A stretch of DNA of 64,000 nucleotides from Confluentibacter citreus. Its GTDB lineage: Bacteria > Bacteroidota > Bacteroidia > Flavobacteriales > Flavobacteriaceae. The number at the start of each line of letters is the position of its first letter. The stretch's first letter is position 1. The notes under the pieces were generated by a model. It worked only from the letters and a program-made list of their open reading frames with translations. It did not search any database and was not told the origin of the DNA. Location: assembly GCF_002807055.1 (NCBI RefSeq), contig NZ_NIXN01000001.1, positions 992,001-1,056,000 of the forward strand, given 5' to 3'. A program made the translations under genes and the position numbers. Below, one piece after another: positions 35,198-42,675 of this stretch.

Positions 35198-36087
35198 TGA
35201 CTGTTTTTTTTATTAAGTGGATATAGTTCCTGGTTAATAAAATCTTTCGGAAAATCCTCATCACCATCAAAACCCAATTCAATATCACGACCATCAAGAG
35301 GTACATGGCTTGTTTTAAAAAGGTAATCCCAAATACTTAAAGTGAGTCCGTAGTTAACCCCATATTTGGCATGTTTTGGAAGCTCTTTGGCATGGTGCCA
35401 AATATGCATTTTCGGGTTATTGAAAATGTATTTGAAAACACCGTAATTCCAACCCAAATTGGCGTGATTTAAATGCCCAATCACAATATTAAAAAAATGG
35501 ACAATAGCTACATCTTGCGCATTGAATCCGCCAATAATGGCAAGTGGAATATAACGTAACGAATTATATACCACTGGTTCCATCCAATGGTAACGCAAAT
35601 GGGCAGCAAATCCCATTTCCTTAACGCTGTGGTGCACTTTATGAAAGTTCCATAAAAAAGGAACTCTGTGCAGTAAACGATGGGTGTTCCATTGAACAAA
35701 ATCGTTCACTACAAAAAAAATAAACAAACCTAGCCATTTGGGCCATTGGTTGGAATCAAATATTTGGAAGCTTGATATGGATAATCCTACGGTTTTTAAA
35801 ATGTCATTAAAAATAGCTTCAGCCGTATTTGAAAGCGCAATAAGTACAATGAGATTAAGTAAAAAGAAATTAAAAAACATATAAAAGGTGTCTAGCCAAA
35901 AATCTTTCCTAAAAATAGATTGGTTTTTTCGCCAAGGAAAGAAAATCTCAAGAAGCCAAACTACTAATGAAATAACAATTAAACCATAAAAATAATTGTC
36001 CCAATGGTTAATGGAAATCAACTCATGCTTGAGGTAATTCCAGTAACCGGAATAGGCGTTTTTTATGATGTCTAGGTATTTTTCCAT
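35194..36087 (-). CDS. sterol desaturase / fatty acid hydroxylase family protein
   Basis: This 297-residue membrane protein has four or five hydrophobic segments and the di-iron histidine motifs of the fatty-acid hydroxylase superfamily: HRLLHR near 132, HKVHHS near 147 and HIWHHAK near 231. These enzymes insert oxygen or double bonds into lipid chains, carotenoids or sterols in the inner membrane. In Bacteroidota they are often of unknown substrate. It ends convergent with the phosphatase gene, overlapping by 4 nt, and is preceded by an intergenic repeat. The superfamily call is secure and the substrate is unknown. Confidence 0.85.
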   Translation of the reverse strand: MEKYLDIIKNAYSGYWNYLKHELISINHWDNYFYGLIVISLVVWLLEIFFPWRKNQSIFRKDFWLDTFYMFFNFFLLNLIVLIALSNTAEAIFNDILKTVGLSISSFQIFDSNQWPKWLGLFIFFVVNDFVQWNTHRLLHRVPFLWNFHKVHHSVKEMGFAAHLRYHWMEPVVYNSLRYIPLAIIGGFNAQDVAIVHFFNIVIGHLNHANLGWNYGVFKYIFNNPKMHIWHHAKELPKHAKYGVNYGLTLSIWDYLFKTSHVPLDGRDIELGFDGDEDFPKDFINQELYPLNKKNSH

Positions 36088-36090
36088 AAA

Positions 36091-36194
36091 TTTCCTGCGA
36101 AGGCAGGAATCTGTTTTTACGTTAAGATGTTGCTCATTTTTAGTTAAGTCATTGCACGGATATGATGAGATTCCTTCATTATATTCGGAATGAC
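36091..36194. repeat. flavobacterial intergenic palindromic repeats
   Basis: The gap holds TTCCTGC-GAAG-GCAGGAA (36092-36109, perfect 7-bp arms) and a second unit starting GTCATTGC at 36149 and ending GGAATGAC at 36187-36194, with GAGATTCC inside. Both resemble the GTCATTCC / GGAATC repeats dispersed in Bacteroidota. Confidence 0.65.
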
Positions 36195-36195
36195 G

Positions 36196-37008
36196 TTATA
36201 TCGTTTTAATAAGCTCTTTAAAAAGTATAATCATATCTGGTTCTGCTTTTTCAGCCATGCCAACAATTTCCGTAATATTCACTGGTTTAAGATTATCGGG
36301 GTCGCATTCATCCGTTAAAACAGAAACGGCGGCCACTTTTAATTTTAAATGATTGGCAACAATAATCTCTGGGACGGTACTCATACCCACGGCATCGGCG
36401 CCTAAAATTTTTAACATGCGGTATTCTGCTCTGGTTTCCAATTGTGGTCCCACCACACTGGCGTAGACACCTTCATGTAATTTTATATTATTTGCTTTCG
36501 CAATGTTTTTGAATTTCGAATTAATGGCTGCATCATACGGCGCGCTCATGTCTGCAAATCGTTCGCCTAAATGTTCCACGCCTTTAAAAGCTAACGGGGA
36601 ATTTCCCTGAAGGTTGATGTGATCTTCAATAAGCATGAGTTCGCCCTTTTTAAAATTAAGATTGATGGCACCCGCAGCATTGGAAACCAATAAGGTTTTT
36701 ATACCCAATTTTTCCATAATACGAACGGGATACGTCACGTCTTGTAGCGAATAGCCCTCGTAAAAATGAAAACGTCCTTGCATAACGATGACTTTTTTAC
36801 CTTCTAAAATGCCATAAATAAGTTTGCCTTTGTGAAACTCTACGGTAGCTGTTGGAAAGTTTGGAATGTGATTATAACTGGCTTCTTTTAATATTTCTAT
36901 TTCATTCACCAATTGCCCAAGACCAGTGCCTAGAATAATTCCAATTTCAGGATTTTCAAAACCTTTACCGTGAAGATAATCAACGGTTTCTTTTATATCA
37001 TTAATCAT
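36196..37008 (-). CDS. purine nucleoside phosphorylase I
   Basis: This 270-residue trimeric-type PNP has the phosphate-binding IGIILGTGLGQL segment near residue 24, GRFHFYEGYSLQDVTYPVR near 77, LLVSNAAGAIN near 106 and VGPQLETRAEYRML, which carries the active-site glutamate region, near 188. It splits purine nucleosides with phosphate. It lies 3 nt downstream of the DUF2064 transferase gene and completes a four-gene block matching arsenosugar biosynthesis, where a nucleoside phosphorylase is a recurrent neighbour. Its start codon nearly abuts the upstream gene. A plain purine-salvage role is the simpler alternative. Confidence 0.9.
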   Translation of the reverse strand: MINDIKETVDYLHGKGFENPEIGIILGTGLGQLVNEIEILKEASYNHIPNFPTATVEFHKGKLIYGILEGKKVIVMQGRFHFYEGYSLQDVTYPVRIMEKLGIKTLLVSNAAGAINLNFKKGELMLIEDHINLQGNSPLAFKGVEHLGERFADMSAPYDAAINSKFKNIAKANNIKLHEGVYASVVGPQLETRAEYRMLKILGADAVGMSTVPEIIVANHLKLKVAAVSVLTDECDPDNLKPVNITEIVGMAEKAEPDMIILFKELIKTI

Positions 37009-37011
37009 TAA

Positions 37012-37680
37012 TTATTGATTTTTATTGTAACTAGATTCCATTAAATCGTCATAGGTGTCTATGTCGCTTAATGTCTCTAAAGTAGTGAATTTGATGTTGT
37101 TTTCCATTAACTCATCCAAGGTTTCTTCCAATAAATTTGATGAGCTCCATGGTTTGTTTTTAAAAAGTGTGTTGTTCATTTGGGAAAGTCCCAATAAATA
37201 GTAACCACCATCTTTTGCAGGACCTATAACTACTTTGTGAGTATTTAAATTTTGATAAGCGGAATTGATATGAAGTGGTTTCAAATCGAATAAATCGCTA
37301 CCAATAATGACTACTTTTTCATAACCCAATTGAAATAATTCTAAAAAAGCAGTTTCCATTTTTTCTCCTAAGTCCCCTTCAGATTGTAATTTTTTTCTAA
37401 AAATAGCATCTTCCCAAAGATCATTTTTTTGAATGGTTTCAGAATAAAAAACAAATCTATCTGCCACAATACTTTTAGCAACATTGGACGTGTGAAATAG
37501 TAACTGTTTGTATATTTCTAATGCGGCTTCATCACCTATGGTTTCGGCAAGCCGTGTTTTACATTTGCCTAGTTCTGGATTTCTGACAAATATTATTAAG
37601 GCGTTTTTTGATGTTGGAAAATGAAAATCGTCCATCATGTCTTGATCGTCATCACTATCCTTATTCCTTAAAATGCCCAT
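37012..37680 (-). CDS. DUF2064/TIGR04282 glycosyltransferase of arsenosugar-type clusters
   Basis: This 222-residue protein has the GT-A-like DUF2064 fold: ALIIFVRNPELGKCKTRLA near residue 27, IIGSDLFDLKP near 121 and GPAKDGGYYLLGLS near 151. Family members are annotated with arsenosugar biosynthesis because they co-occur with ArsS. The donor and acceptor are not established from sequence. The gene lies between the ArsS radical SAM gene (19 nt) and PNP (3 nt), all on the minus strand, so one transcript is likely. Confidence 0.8.
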   Translation of the reverse strand: MGILRNKDSDDDQDMMDDFHFPTSKNALIIFVRNPELGKCKTRLAETIGDEAALEIYKQLLFHTSNVAKSIVADRFVFYSETIQKNDLWEDAIFRKKLQSEGDLGEKMETAFLELFQLGYEKVVIIGSDLFDLKPLHINSAYQNLNTHKVVIGPAKDGGYYLLGLSQMNNTLFKNKPWSSSNLLEETLDELMENNIKFTTLETLSDIDTYDDLMESSYNKNQ

Positions 37681-37699
37681 TTATTTTTTAAATTTTTTG

Positions 37700-38752
37700 T
37701 TAAGCCACGCTACCTTGGCAACTGCTTCCGGCACCAGCAGTACAGCCATAACAATGTTGGGAAATAACAATATCGCGCCCTATCAACAAATCTTCATTAT
37801 ATTCCGAAATATGCTTTGCTTTACTGTTTATTGGTAAACTCAGCATTTGGTTAAAATCACAGTCGTATAAATATCCATCCCAACTTACGGATAGCGTATT
37901 GGTACACATCACCTTTGCTACGGCTGCCGGGTTGTAAGCTTCTACCAATGCATACATATAATCTTCGTAATTATCGGATGCTATCAAATAGTCTAAAAAA
38001 CGGCTGATTGGTAAATTCGTAATGGCAAACAGATTGTTGAATTGGATATTAAAATCAGCGTTCAAAGCCTTTTTAAAATCTTTTTCCAATGACGATTGAT
38101 TGCCAGGTAAAAACGCACCAGTCGGATTGTAAACCAAATCTAATCTTAAATTACTGTCTGGCATACCATAACCAATAGCATTTAACATTTTTAATGCTGT
38201 AATAGAAGCATCAAAAACACCGTTACCACGTTGCTTATCTGTTTTTCCTTTGGTCCAATGTGGCATCGAACTTACAATATGTATGTTGTGCTTTTTAAAA
38301 AATTCAGGCAAATCATGATGCTTTTTATTGGAGGTAATAATAGTTAGGTTGGAGCGGACAATAAAATCCTTGATGCCAACTTTACTTGCTTCTTCTACAA
38401 ACCATCTAAAATTAGGATTCATTTCTGGTGCGCCCCCTGTTAAATCTAGAGTATGTGCGCCAGTTTGGTTTATAATCTCCAAAATGTGTTGCATAGTATC
38501 ACGAGTCATGATTTCCTTGCGGTCTGGGCCTGCATCTACATGGCAATGCTCGCAAACTTGGTTGCACATATATCCCACATTTATTTGAAGGATTTCAAGT
38601 TTTTTTGCTTTTAACGGAAATTGATTTGTTTCTGAAATTTTATCTTTAAAAGTCGGTAAGTCACCACTTTTAAAAATACCATTAGATAATATTTCTAACT
38701 GTCTTTTTGAATTAGCAAGTTCGCTGTGGCGTTTATGTAACGATTTTAACAT
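37700..38752 (-). CDS. arsS: arsenosugar biosynthesis radical SAM protein ArsS-like
   Basis: This 350-residue radical SAM enzyme has CNQVCEHC at 63-70, the CxxxCxxC cluster motif, followed by HVDAGPDRKE, and LDLTGGAPEMNP near 100 for SAM binding. The C-terminal part carries the ArsS hallmark CYGCTAGAGSSCQG, in which some relatives use selenocysteine; here all positions are cysteine codons. In the family it is associated with attaching a deoxyadenosyl-derived group to methylated arsenic. An ArsM methyltransferase gene is not visible in the window. The gene leads into DUF2064 and PNP genes on the same strand. Confidence 0.85.
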   Translation of the reverse strand: MLKSLHKRHSELANSKRQLEILSNGIFKSGDLPTFKDKISETNQFPLKAKKLEILQINVGYMCNQVCEHCHVDAGPDRKEIMTRDTMQHILEIINQTGAHTLDLTGGAPEMNPNFRWFVEEASKVGIKDFIVRSNLTIITSNKKHHDLPEFFKKHNIHIVSSMPHWTKGKTDKQRGNGVFDASITALKMLNAIGYGMPDSNLRLDLVYNPTGAFLPGNQSSLEKDFKKALNADFNIQFNNLFAITNLPISRFLDYLIASDNYEDYMYALVEAYNPAAVAKVMCTNTLSVSWDGYLYDCDFNQMLSLPINSKAKHISEYNEDLLIGRDIVISQHCYGCTAGAGSSCQGSVA

Positions 38753-38762
38753 GAAATGGTTT

Positions 38763-38823
38763 TTGGTCTAAGGTATTGGGTCTAGGGTCTCTGGTCTTCT
38801 ATCTGTTGTCTTCAGTCTTCAAT
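38763..38823. repeat. degenerate GTCTTC/GGTCT tandem repeat
   Basis: The gap between the AhpD-like gene and arsS is filled with imperfect GTCT-containing units (GGTCTAAG, GGGTCTAG, GGTCTCTG, GTCTTCTA, TGTCTTCA, GTCTTCAA). It is low-complexity sequence of a kind seen in flavobacterial gaps. Confidence 0.6.
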
Positions 38824-38828
38824 CCCAA

Positions 38829-39164
38829 TTACATGTCTAACTTATTCACCTTATTCATCATTTGCACACCATGCACCAACGATGCGCCGCCTCTTATGGC
38901 TGCGGCCACATGCAAGGCTTCCATCATTTCTTCTTTTGTAATGCCACGTTGCAAGCCATCTCCGGTATAAGCATCAATACAATAGGGGCATTGAATGGTA
39001 TGGGATACAGCTAAGGCAATCAAGGATTTTTCACGCTCAGTAAGTGCGCCTTCTTCAAATACTTTTCCATAGTAATCAAAGAATTTTGTGCCCAATTCTT
39101 CATTCCATTCAGAGATTTTGCCAAATTTTTTTAAATCGGCTGGGTCATAGTAGGTTTTTTGCAT
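38829..39164 (-). CDS. arsenosugar-associated AhpD-like carboxymuconolactone decarboxylase family protein
   Basis: This 111-residue all-helical protein has the AhpD-type redox pair CPYC (Cys59, Cys62) in SHTIQCPYCIDAYTGDGLQ, preceded by ALTEREKSLIALAVS. It closely fits the peroxidase-like protein that accompanies ArsS in arsenosugar clusters. It may reduce peroxides or organoarsenic species using its cysteine pair. It is the first gene of the block on the minus strand; arsS starts 76 nt downstream after a low-complexity repeat. The fold is secure and the cluster role is inference from co-occurrence. Confidence 0.82.
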   Translation of the reverse strand: MQKTYYDPADLKKFGKISEWNEELGTKFFDYYGKVFEEGALTEREKSLIALAVSHTIQCPYCIDAYTGDGLQRGITKEEMMEALHVAAAIRGGASLVHGVQMMNKVNKLDM

Positions 39165-39285
39165 GATGTCTATTTTTTGTTCTAAAGATAAAAATCTATT
39201 TGCTTAGGTCGAAAAAAAGAAACCGACTTAACATAAAAGATTGTTTTTATTTGTCATCCAATTAGGATTAAACCTATGTCTATGG

Positions 39286-39293
39286 TATTTTTG
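39286..39293 (+). promoter_or_regulatory. candidate -7 element for manA
   Basis: TATTTTTG is an exact TAnnTTTG match followed by C, 31 nt before the ATG. The -33 TTG is not clear. Confidence 0.45.
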
Positions 39294-39324
39294 CATTTTA
39301 AATAAATGAATAAATTATCCCGTC

Positions 39325-40314
39325 ATGTTATTAGATGCTACACTGTTATACCCCTTAAAATTTCAACCCATTTACACGTACCGCATTTGGGGAGGAGATA
39401 AGTTGAAAACGGTTCTTAATAAAGAGTATGACGAAGATTTTATTGGAGAATCATGGGAAATTTCGGATGTTGAAGATAATGAAACAAAAGTTTCTGGAGG
39501 GGTATTAGAAGGTAAAACCTTAAGAGATTTAATAAAAGTATATAAAGAAGCATTTGTTGGCAACAAAGTTTATGAAGCTTTTGGTGATGAGTTTCCGTTG
39601 CTGATTAAATTTTTGGATGCTAAAACACCCTTGTCCATTCAAGTACATCCAAGTAACGAATTAGCTAAGGAACGCCATAATTCTTTCGGAAAAAATGAAA
39701 TGTGGTACATTATGCAAGCCGATGAAGCCGCTGAAATAATTGTAGGGTTTAATAAGCAAGTTGAAAAAGAAGATTATGTTAAGCATGTTGAAAACTCTAC
39801 GGTGACCGATATTCTGAATATTGAAAAAGTAACTAAAGGCGATGCATTTTATATTCCAACAGGTCGTGTTCACGCTATTGGTGCTGGTGTGTTGTTGGCT
39901 GAAATTCAGCAAACATCAAACATAACCTATAGAATTTATGATTATGATAGGGTTGAAGCTAAAACAGGAGAAAAAAGAGAACTACATACCGCATTAGCCG
40001 TAGATGCTATTGATTATGCTTTTTACGACACATATAAAACCCATTATAAGGCTGAATTAAACACATCTTGTGAATTGGTGCATTCCCCATATTTTAAAAC
40101 TAATATTATTGAAATAGAAGGGGGGATGAAAATAGATTATTCGAATCTCGATTCTTTTGTTATATATATGTGCGTTGAGGGCAATGCTGTTTTAGAATAC
40201 GCTAATGTGACTTTTAGTTTAAATAAAGGGGAAACCATTTTATTGCCAGCGGCTATTGATTATGTTAAGCTTAAAGCCGAAAAGAAATCACGGATATTAG
40301 AAGTGTCGTTATAA
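39325..40314 (+). CDS. manA: mannose-6-phosphate isomerase, class I
   Basis: This 329-residue protein is of the short bacterial type. It opens with LKFQPIYTYRIWGGDKL and has the zinc-site segments LLIKFLDAKTPLSIQVHPSN (near residues 92-110) and IPTGRVHAIGAGVLLAEIQ (about 178-196), where the ligands are Gln/His, Glu and His. It interconverts fructose-6-phosphate and mannose-6-phosphate, feeding GDP-sugar synthesis or mannose breakdown. It stands as a single gene with its own promoter element and a hairpin terminator straight after the stop. Confidence 0.93.
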   Translation: MLLDATLLYPLKFQPIYTYRIWGGDKLKTVLNKEYDEDFIGESWEISDVEDNETKVSGGVLEGKTLRDLIKVYKEAFVGNKVYEAFGDEFPLLIKFLDAKTPLSIQVHPSNELAKERHNSFGKNEMWYIMQADEAAEIIVGFNKQVEKEDYVKHVENSTVTDILNIEKVTKGDAFYIPTGRVHAIGAGVLLAEIQQTSNITYRIYDYDRVEAKTGEKRELHTALAVDAIDYAFYDTYKTHYKAELNTSCELVHSPYFKTNIIEIEGGMKIDYSNLDSFVIYMCVEGNAVLEYANVTFSLNKGETILLPAAIDYVKLKAEKKSRILEVSL

Positions 40315-40350
40315 AAAAAATCCCGTAACAATTAAGTTTCGGGATTTTTT
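40315..40350. terminator. terminator between manA and tRNA-Phe
   Basis: AAAAAATCCCG and CGGGATTTTTT arms (40315-40325 and 40340-40350) enclose a 14-nt loop. It is flanked by A and T runs, so it can end both convergent transcripts. Confidence 0.85.
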
Positions 40351-40351
40351 G

Positions 40352-40424
40352 TGGTACCTCCAGGAATCGAACCAGGGACACAAGGATTTTCAGTCCTTTG
40401 CTCTACCAACTGAGCTAAGGTACC
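40352..40424 (-). tRNA. tRNA-Phe (anticodon GAA)
   Basis: On the minus strand the acceptor GGTACCT pairs with AGGTACC, the D arm contains AGCTCAGTTGGTAGAGC, the anticodon loop reads CTGAAAA with anticodon GAA, and the T arm holds GGTTCGATTCC. The discriminator is A, and CCA is not encoded. It is 73 nt long. Confidence 0.96.
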
Positions 40425-40439
40425 TCGCCAAAGCGGATG

Positions 40440-40469
40440 CAAATATAGATTCATTTTTATTATTCCCAA
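40440..40469 (-). promoter_or_regulatory. promoter of tRNA-Phe
   Basis: On the minus strand: TTG (40467-40469), a 19-nt spacer, TATATTTG (40440-40447) followed by C. It has the same -7 octamer as the tRNA-Leu promoter, 15 nt from the tRNA 5' end. Confidence 0.8.
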
Positions 40470-40600
40470 AGGAAAATTTATAAAAATTGGTTTCGTTTGT
40501 AAATTTGTTTGACCGCCGTAATTCGTTAGCTGAATAATATTTTAATTAAAGGTAATTTATTGTTTGATCGTTTTGTAATTTTATGGCTTTACTTTTAAAA

Positions 40601-41329
40601 ATGAATTTGATTATTGATATTGGTAATTCTTTTGTTAAACTAGCTGTTTTTCAAGACACTGAGTTGGTGTTTAAAAAAGATATTAAGCTAGATGTTATTG
40701 TAAAACATATAGATATTTTAAGGAAAGAATACACACCCATTGAGAAAGCTATCATTGCTTCAGTTGCTAAATTAAAAGAAAGAGATCTGGAGTATATTAG
40801 AAAAAACTTTGATTTAGTGGAGTTAAATTATAAAACAGCAGTCCCTTTTATTAATCTTTATGAAACCCCAAGCACCTTAGGTTTGGATAGAATAGCTTTG
40901 GTTTCTGCTTCAATTATGCATTTTCCCTATAATAATGTACTTATTATAGATGCCGGCACTTGTATAACTTACGATTTTGTGAATGCTAAAAACGACTATT
41001 TAGGAGGAGCCATTTCCCCAGGAATTTCTATGCGCTATAAATCGTTACATAATTTAACGGCCAATTTACCGTTGTTAGAGAAAGAAATGCCCGAAAACAT
41101 TATTGGAACTTCAACAAATGGTTCAATACATTCAGGGGTTATTAATGGTATTTTAAAGGAAATTGATGGAAATATTGAAACGTATCAAAAAAAATATTCA
41201 GATTTAACAGTTATTTTAACAGGTGGTGATGCTAATTTCTTGTCTAAACAATTAAAAAGTAGCATATTTGCCAACTCCAATTTTCTTTTGGAGGGACTGA
41301 ACTATATTTTACAATTTAATTCAAACTAA
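40601..41329 (+). CDS. coaX: type III pantothenate kinase
   Basis: This 242-residue protein starts MNLIIDIGNSFVKLAVF, the ASKHA phosphate-1 motif expected at the N-terminus of CoaX. LIIDAGTCITYDFV near 115 and ILTGGDANFL near the end complete the ATP site. It makes 4'-phosphopantothenate for coenzyme A. An in-frame ATG 18 nt upstream would add MALLLK, which homologues lack, so the start at 40601 is preferred. The stop TAA shares its last base with the ATG of the next gene, so translation is probably coupled. Confidence 0.92.
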   Translation: MNLIIDIGNSFVKLAVFQDTELVFKKDIKLDVIVKHIDILRKEYTPIEKAIIASVAKLKERDLEYIRKNFDLVELNYKTAVPFINLYETPSTLGLDRIALVSASIMHFPYNNVLIIDAGTCITYDFVNAKNDYLGGAISPGISMRYKSLHNLTANLPLLEKEMPENIIGTSTNGSIHSGVINGILKEIDGNIETYQKKYSDLTVILTGGDANFLSKQLKSSIFANSNFLLEGLNYILQFNSN

Positions 41330-42648
41330 TGATTAAAAAACTGGTATTAGTTTTTATTGCGATTTTAACATTACAATCTTATGCGCAACAGCGCGGTACG
41401 GCATCACCATATTCTTTTTATGGAATTGGCAGTTTAAAGTTTAAAGGTACCGTAGAAAACCGAAGTATGGGCGGGTTAAGTATTTATACAGACAGTATTC
41501 ATTTAAATTTAAGAAATCCGGCATCCAATGCGACAGATAATTTAGGGATTTATGGTGGCGAAAACAGACCAGTAAAATATTCTATTGGAGGAGGCCATTC
41601 CAGCGTTGGATTAAAGAGCAGTAATGGTAGTGATAATTCGTCAAGCACTTCTTTTGATTATATTGCCTTATCCCTTCCTATGGGGAAATTTGGGTTAGGC
41701 TTTGGTCTTTTGCCATATACTTCTGTGGGTTACAGATTAGAATCTGTAAATGAAAATGGTGATATTTCAAATAGATTTAACGGACAGGGTGGTTTAAATA
41801 AGGTGTATTTCGGTTTGGGATATTTAATTAAGAAAGGACTAAGCGTGGGTATTGACGCCAATTATAATTTTGGTAGTATTCAAAATAGTGCTATTGAGTT
41901 TCTTTATGATACTGATGGCGTTCCATTGCTAATTCAATCCCGAGAAAATAATAGATCAGATTTAAGTGGTTTAAATATTAATTTAGGGCTTTCATACAAA
42001 ACCATGCTAAATAAAAAATTAGAACTGGTTACAGGAATAACGTTTACTCCAGAAAGCAATTTGACTTCAAATAATGAACGGTCTTTTTCAACAATTACAG
42101 TATCGTCTGAAGGTTTGGAATCTGTTAATAGTACCATTGATTACGATTTAGATGCCATCGGTCTTAAGGAAACAGATTTAGTGCTGCCCTCTAAGTTTTC
42201 AATAGGTGTAGGTATTGGGGAAGTTAGAAAATGGTTTGTAGGCGCAGAATTTGCATCGCAAAGCACAAATAAATTTTATAATGCATTATATAGTAATAAT
42301 GGTACAACTTACGAGAATGGCTATTCTTATTCTTTGGGTGGTTTTTATATACCAGATTATGATTCTTATGAAACTTCCCTATCGAGTTATTTTAAGCGAT
42401 GGGTTTACAGGGGTGGTTTGCATTACGAAAAAACAGGTTTAAATATAAATAACGAATCAATTAATGAGTTTGGCATATCTTTTGGAGTAGGCATACCACT
42501 AGGTAGTATGTTCTCTAATGCTAACTTGGGTTTTGAAATTGGTAAACGCGGTACAACTAATAGTAATTTAATACAAGAGAATTTTATAAACTTTCAAATA
42601 AGTTTATCTTTAAATGATAGATGGTTTGAAAAAAGCAAATACAACTAA
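41329..42648 (+). CDS. putative outer-membrane beta-barrel protein
   Basis: This 439-residue protein has a signal peptide (MIKKLVLVFIAILTLQSYAQ) followed by a chain rich in alternating aromatic, Gly and Ser residues. It ends in a strand with a terminal NFQISLSLNDRWFEKSKYN segment typical of outer-membrane barrels. The ASPYSFYGIGSLKFKGTVEN opening and the FGLGFGLLPYTSVGYR motif resemble FadL/OmpP1-like or PorV-like families. No channel substrate is visible. It lies between coaX and the TPR gene in an order conserved in Flavobacteriaceae, next to lptC, which suggests an envelope role. The function is unknown. Confidence 0.7.
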   Translation: MIKKLVLVFIAILTLQSYAQQRGTASPYSFYGIGSLKFKGTVENRSMGGLSIYTDSIHLNLRNPASNATDNLGIYGGENRPVKYSIGGGHSSVGLKSSNGSDNSSSTSFDYIALSLPMGKFGLGFGLLPYTSVGYRLESVNENGDISNRFNGQGGLNKVYFGLGYLIKKGLSVGIDANYNFGSIQNSAIEFLYDTDGVPLLIQSRENNRSDLSGLNINLGLSYKTMLNKKLELVTGITFTPESNLTSNNERSFSTITVSSEGLESVNSTIDYDLDAIGLKETDLVLPSKFSIGVGIGEVRKWFVGAEFASQSTNKFYNALYSNNGTTYENGYSYSLGGFYIPDYDSYETSLSSYFKRWVYRGGLHYEKTGLNINNESINEFGISFGVGIPLGSMFSNANLGFEIGKRGTTNSNLIQENFINFQISLSLNDRWFEKSKYN

Positions 42649-42675
42649 CAAATAATTAAGTTTAAATTTAATATC

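Noticed and set aside
40583-40600. Upstream ATG adding MALLLK to CoaX.
   Set aside because: The conserved phosphate motif normally starts at residue 5-6 of CoaX, which matches the inner ATG.
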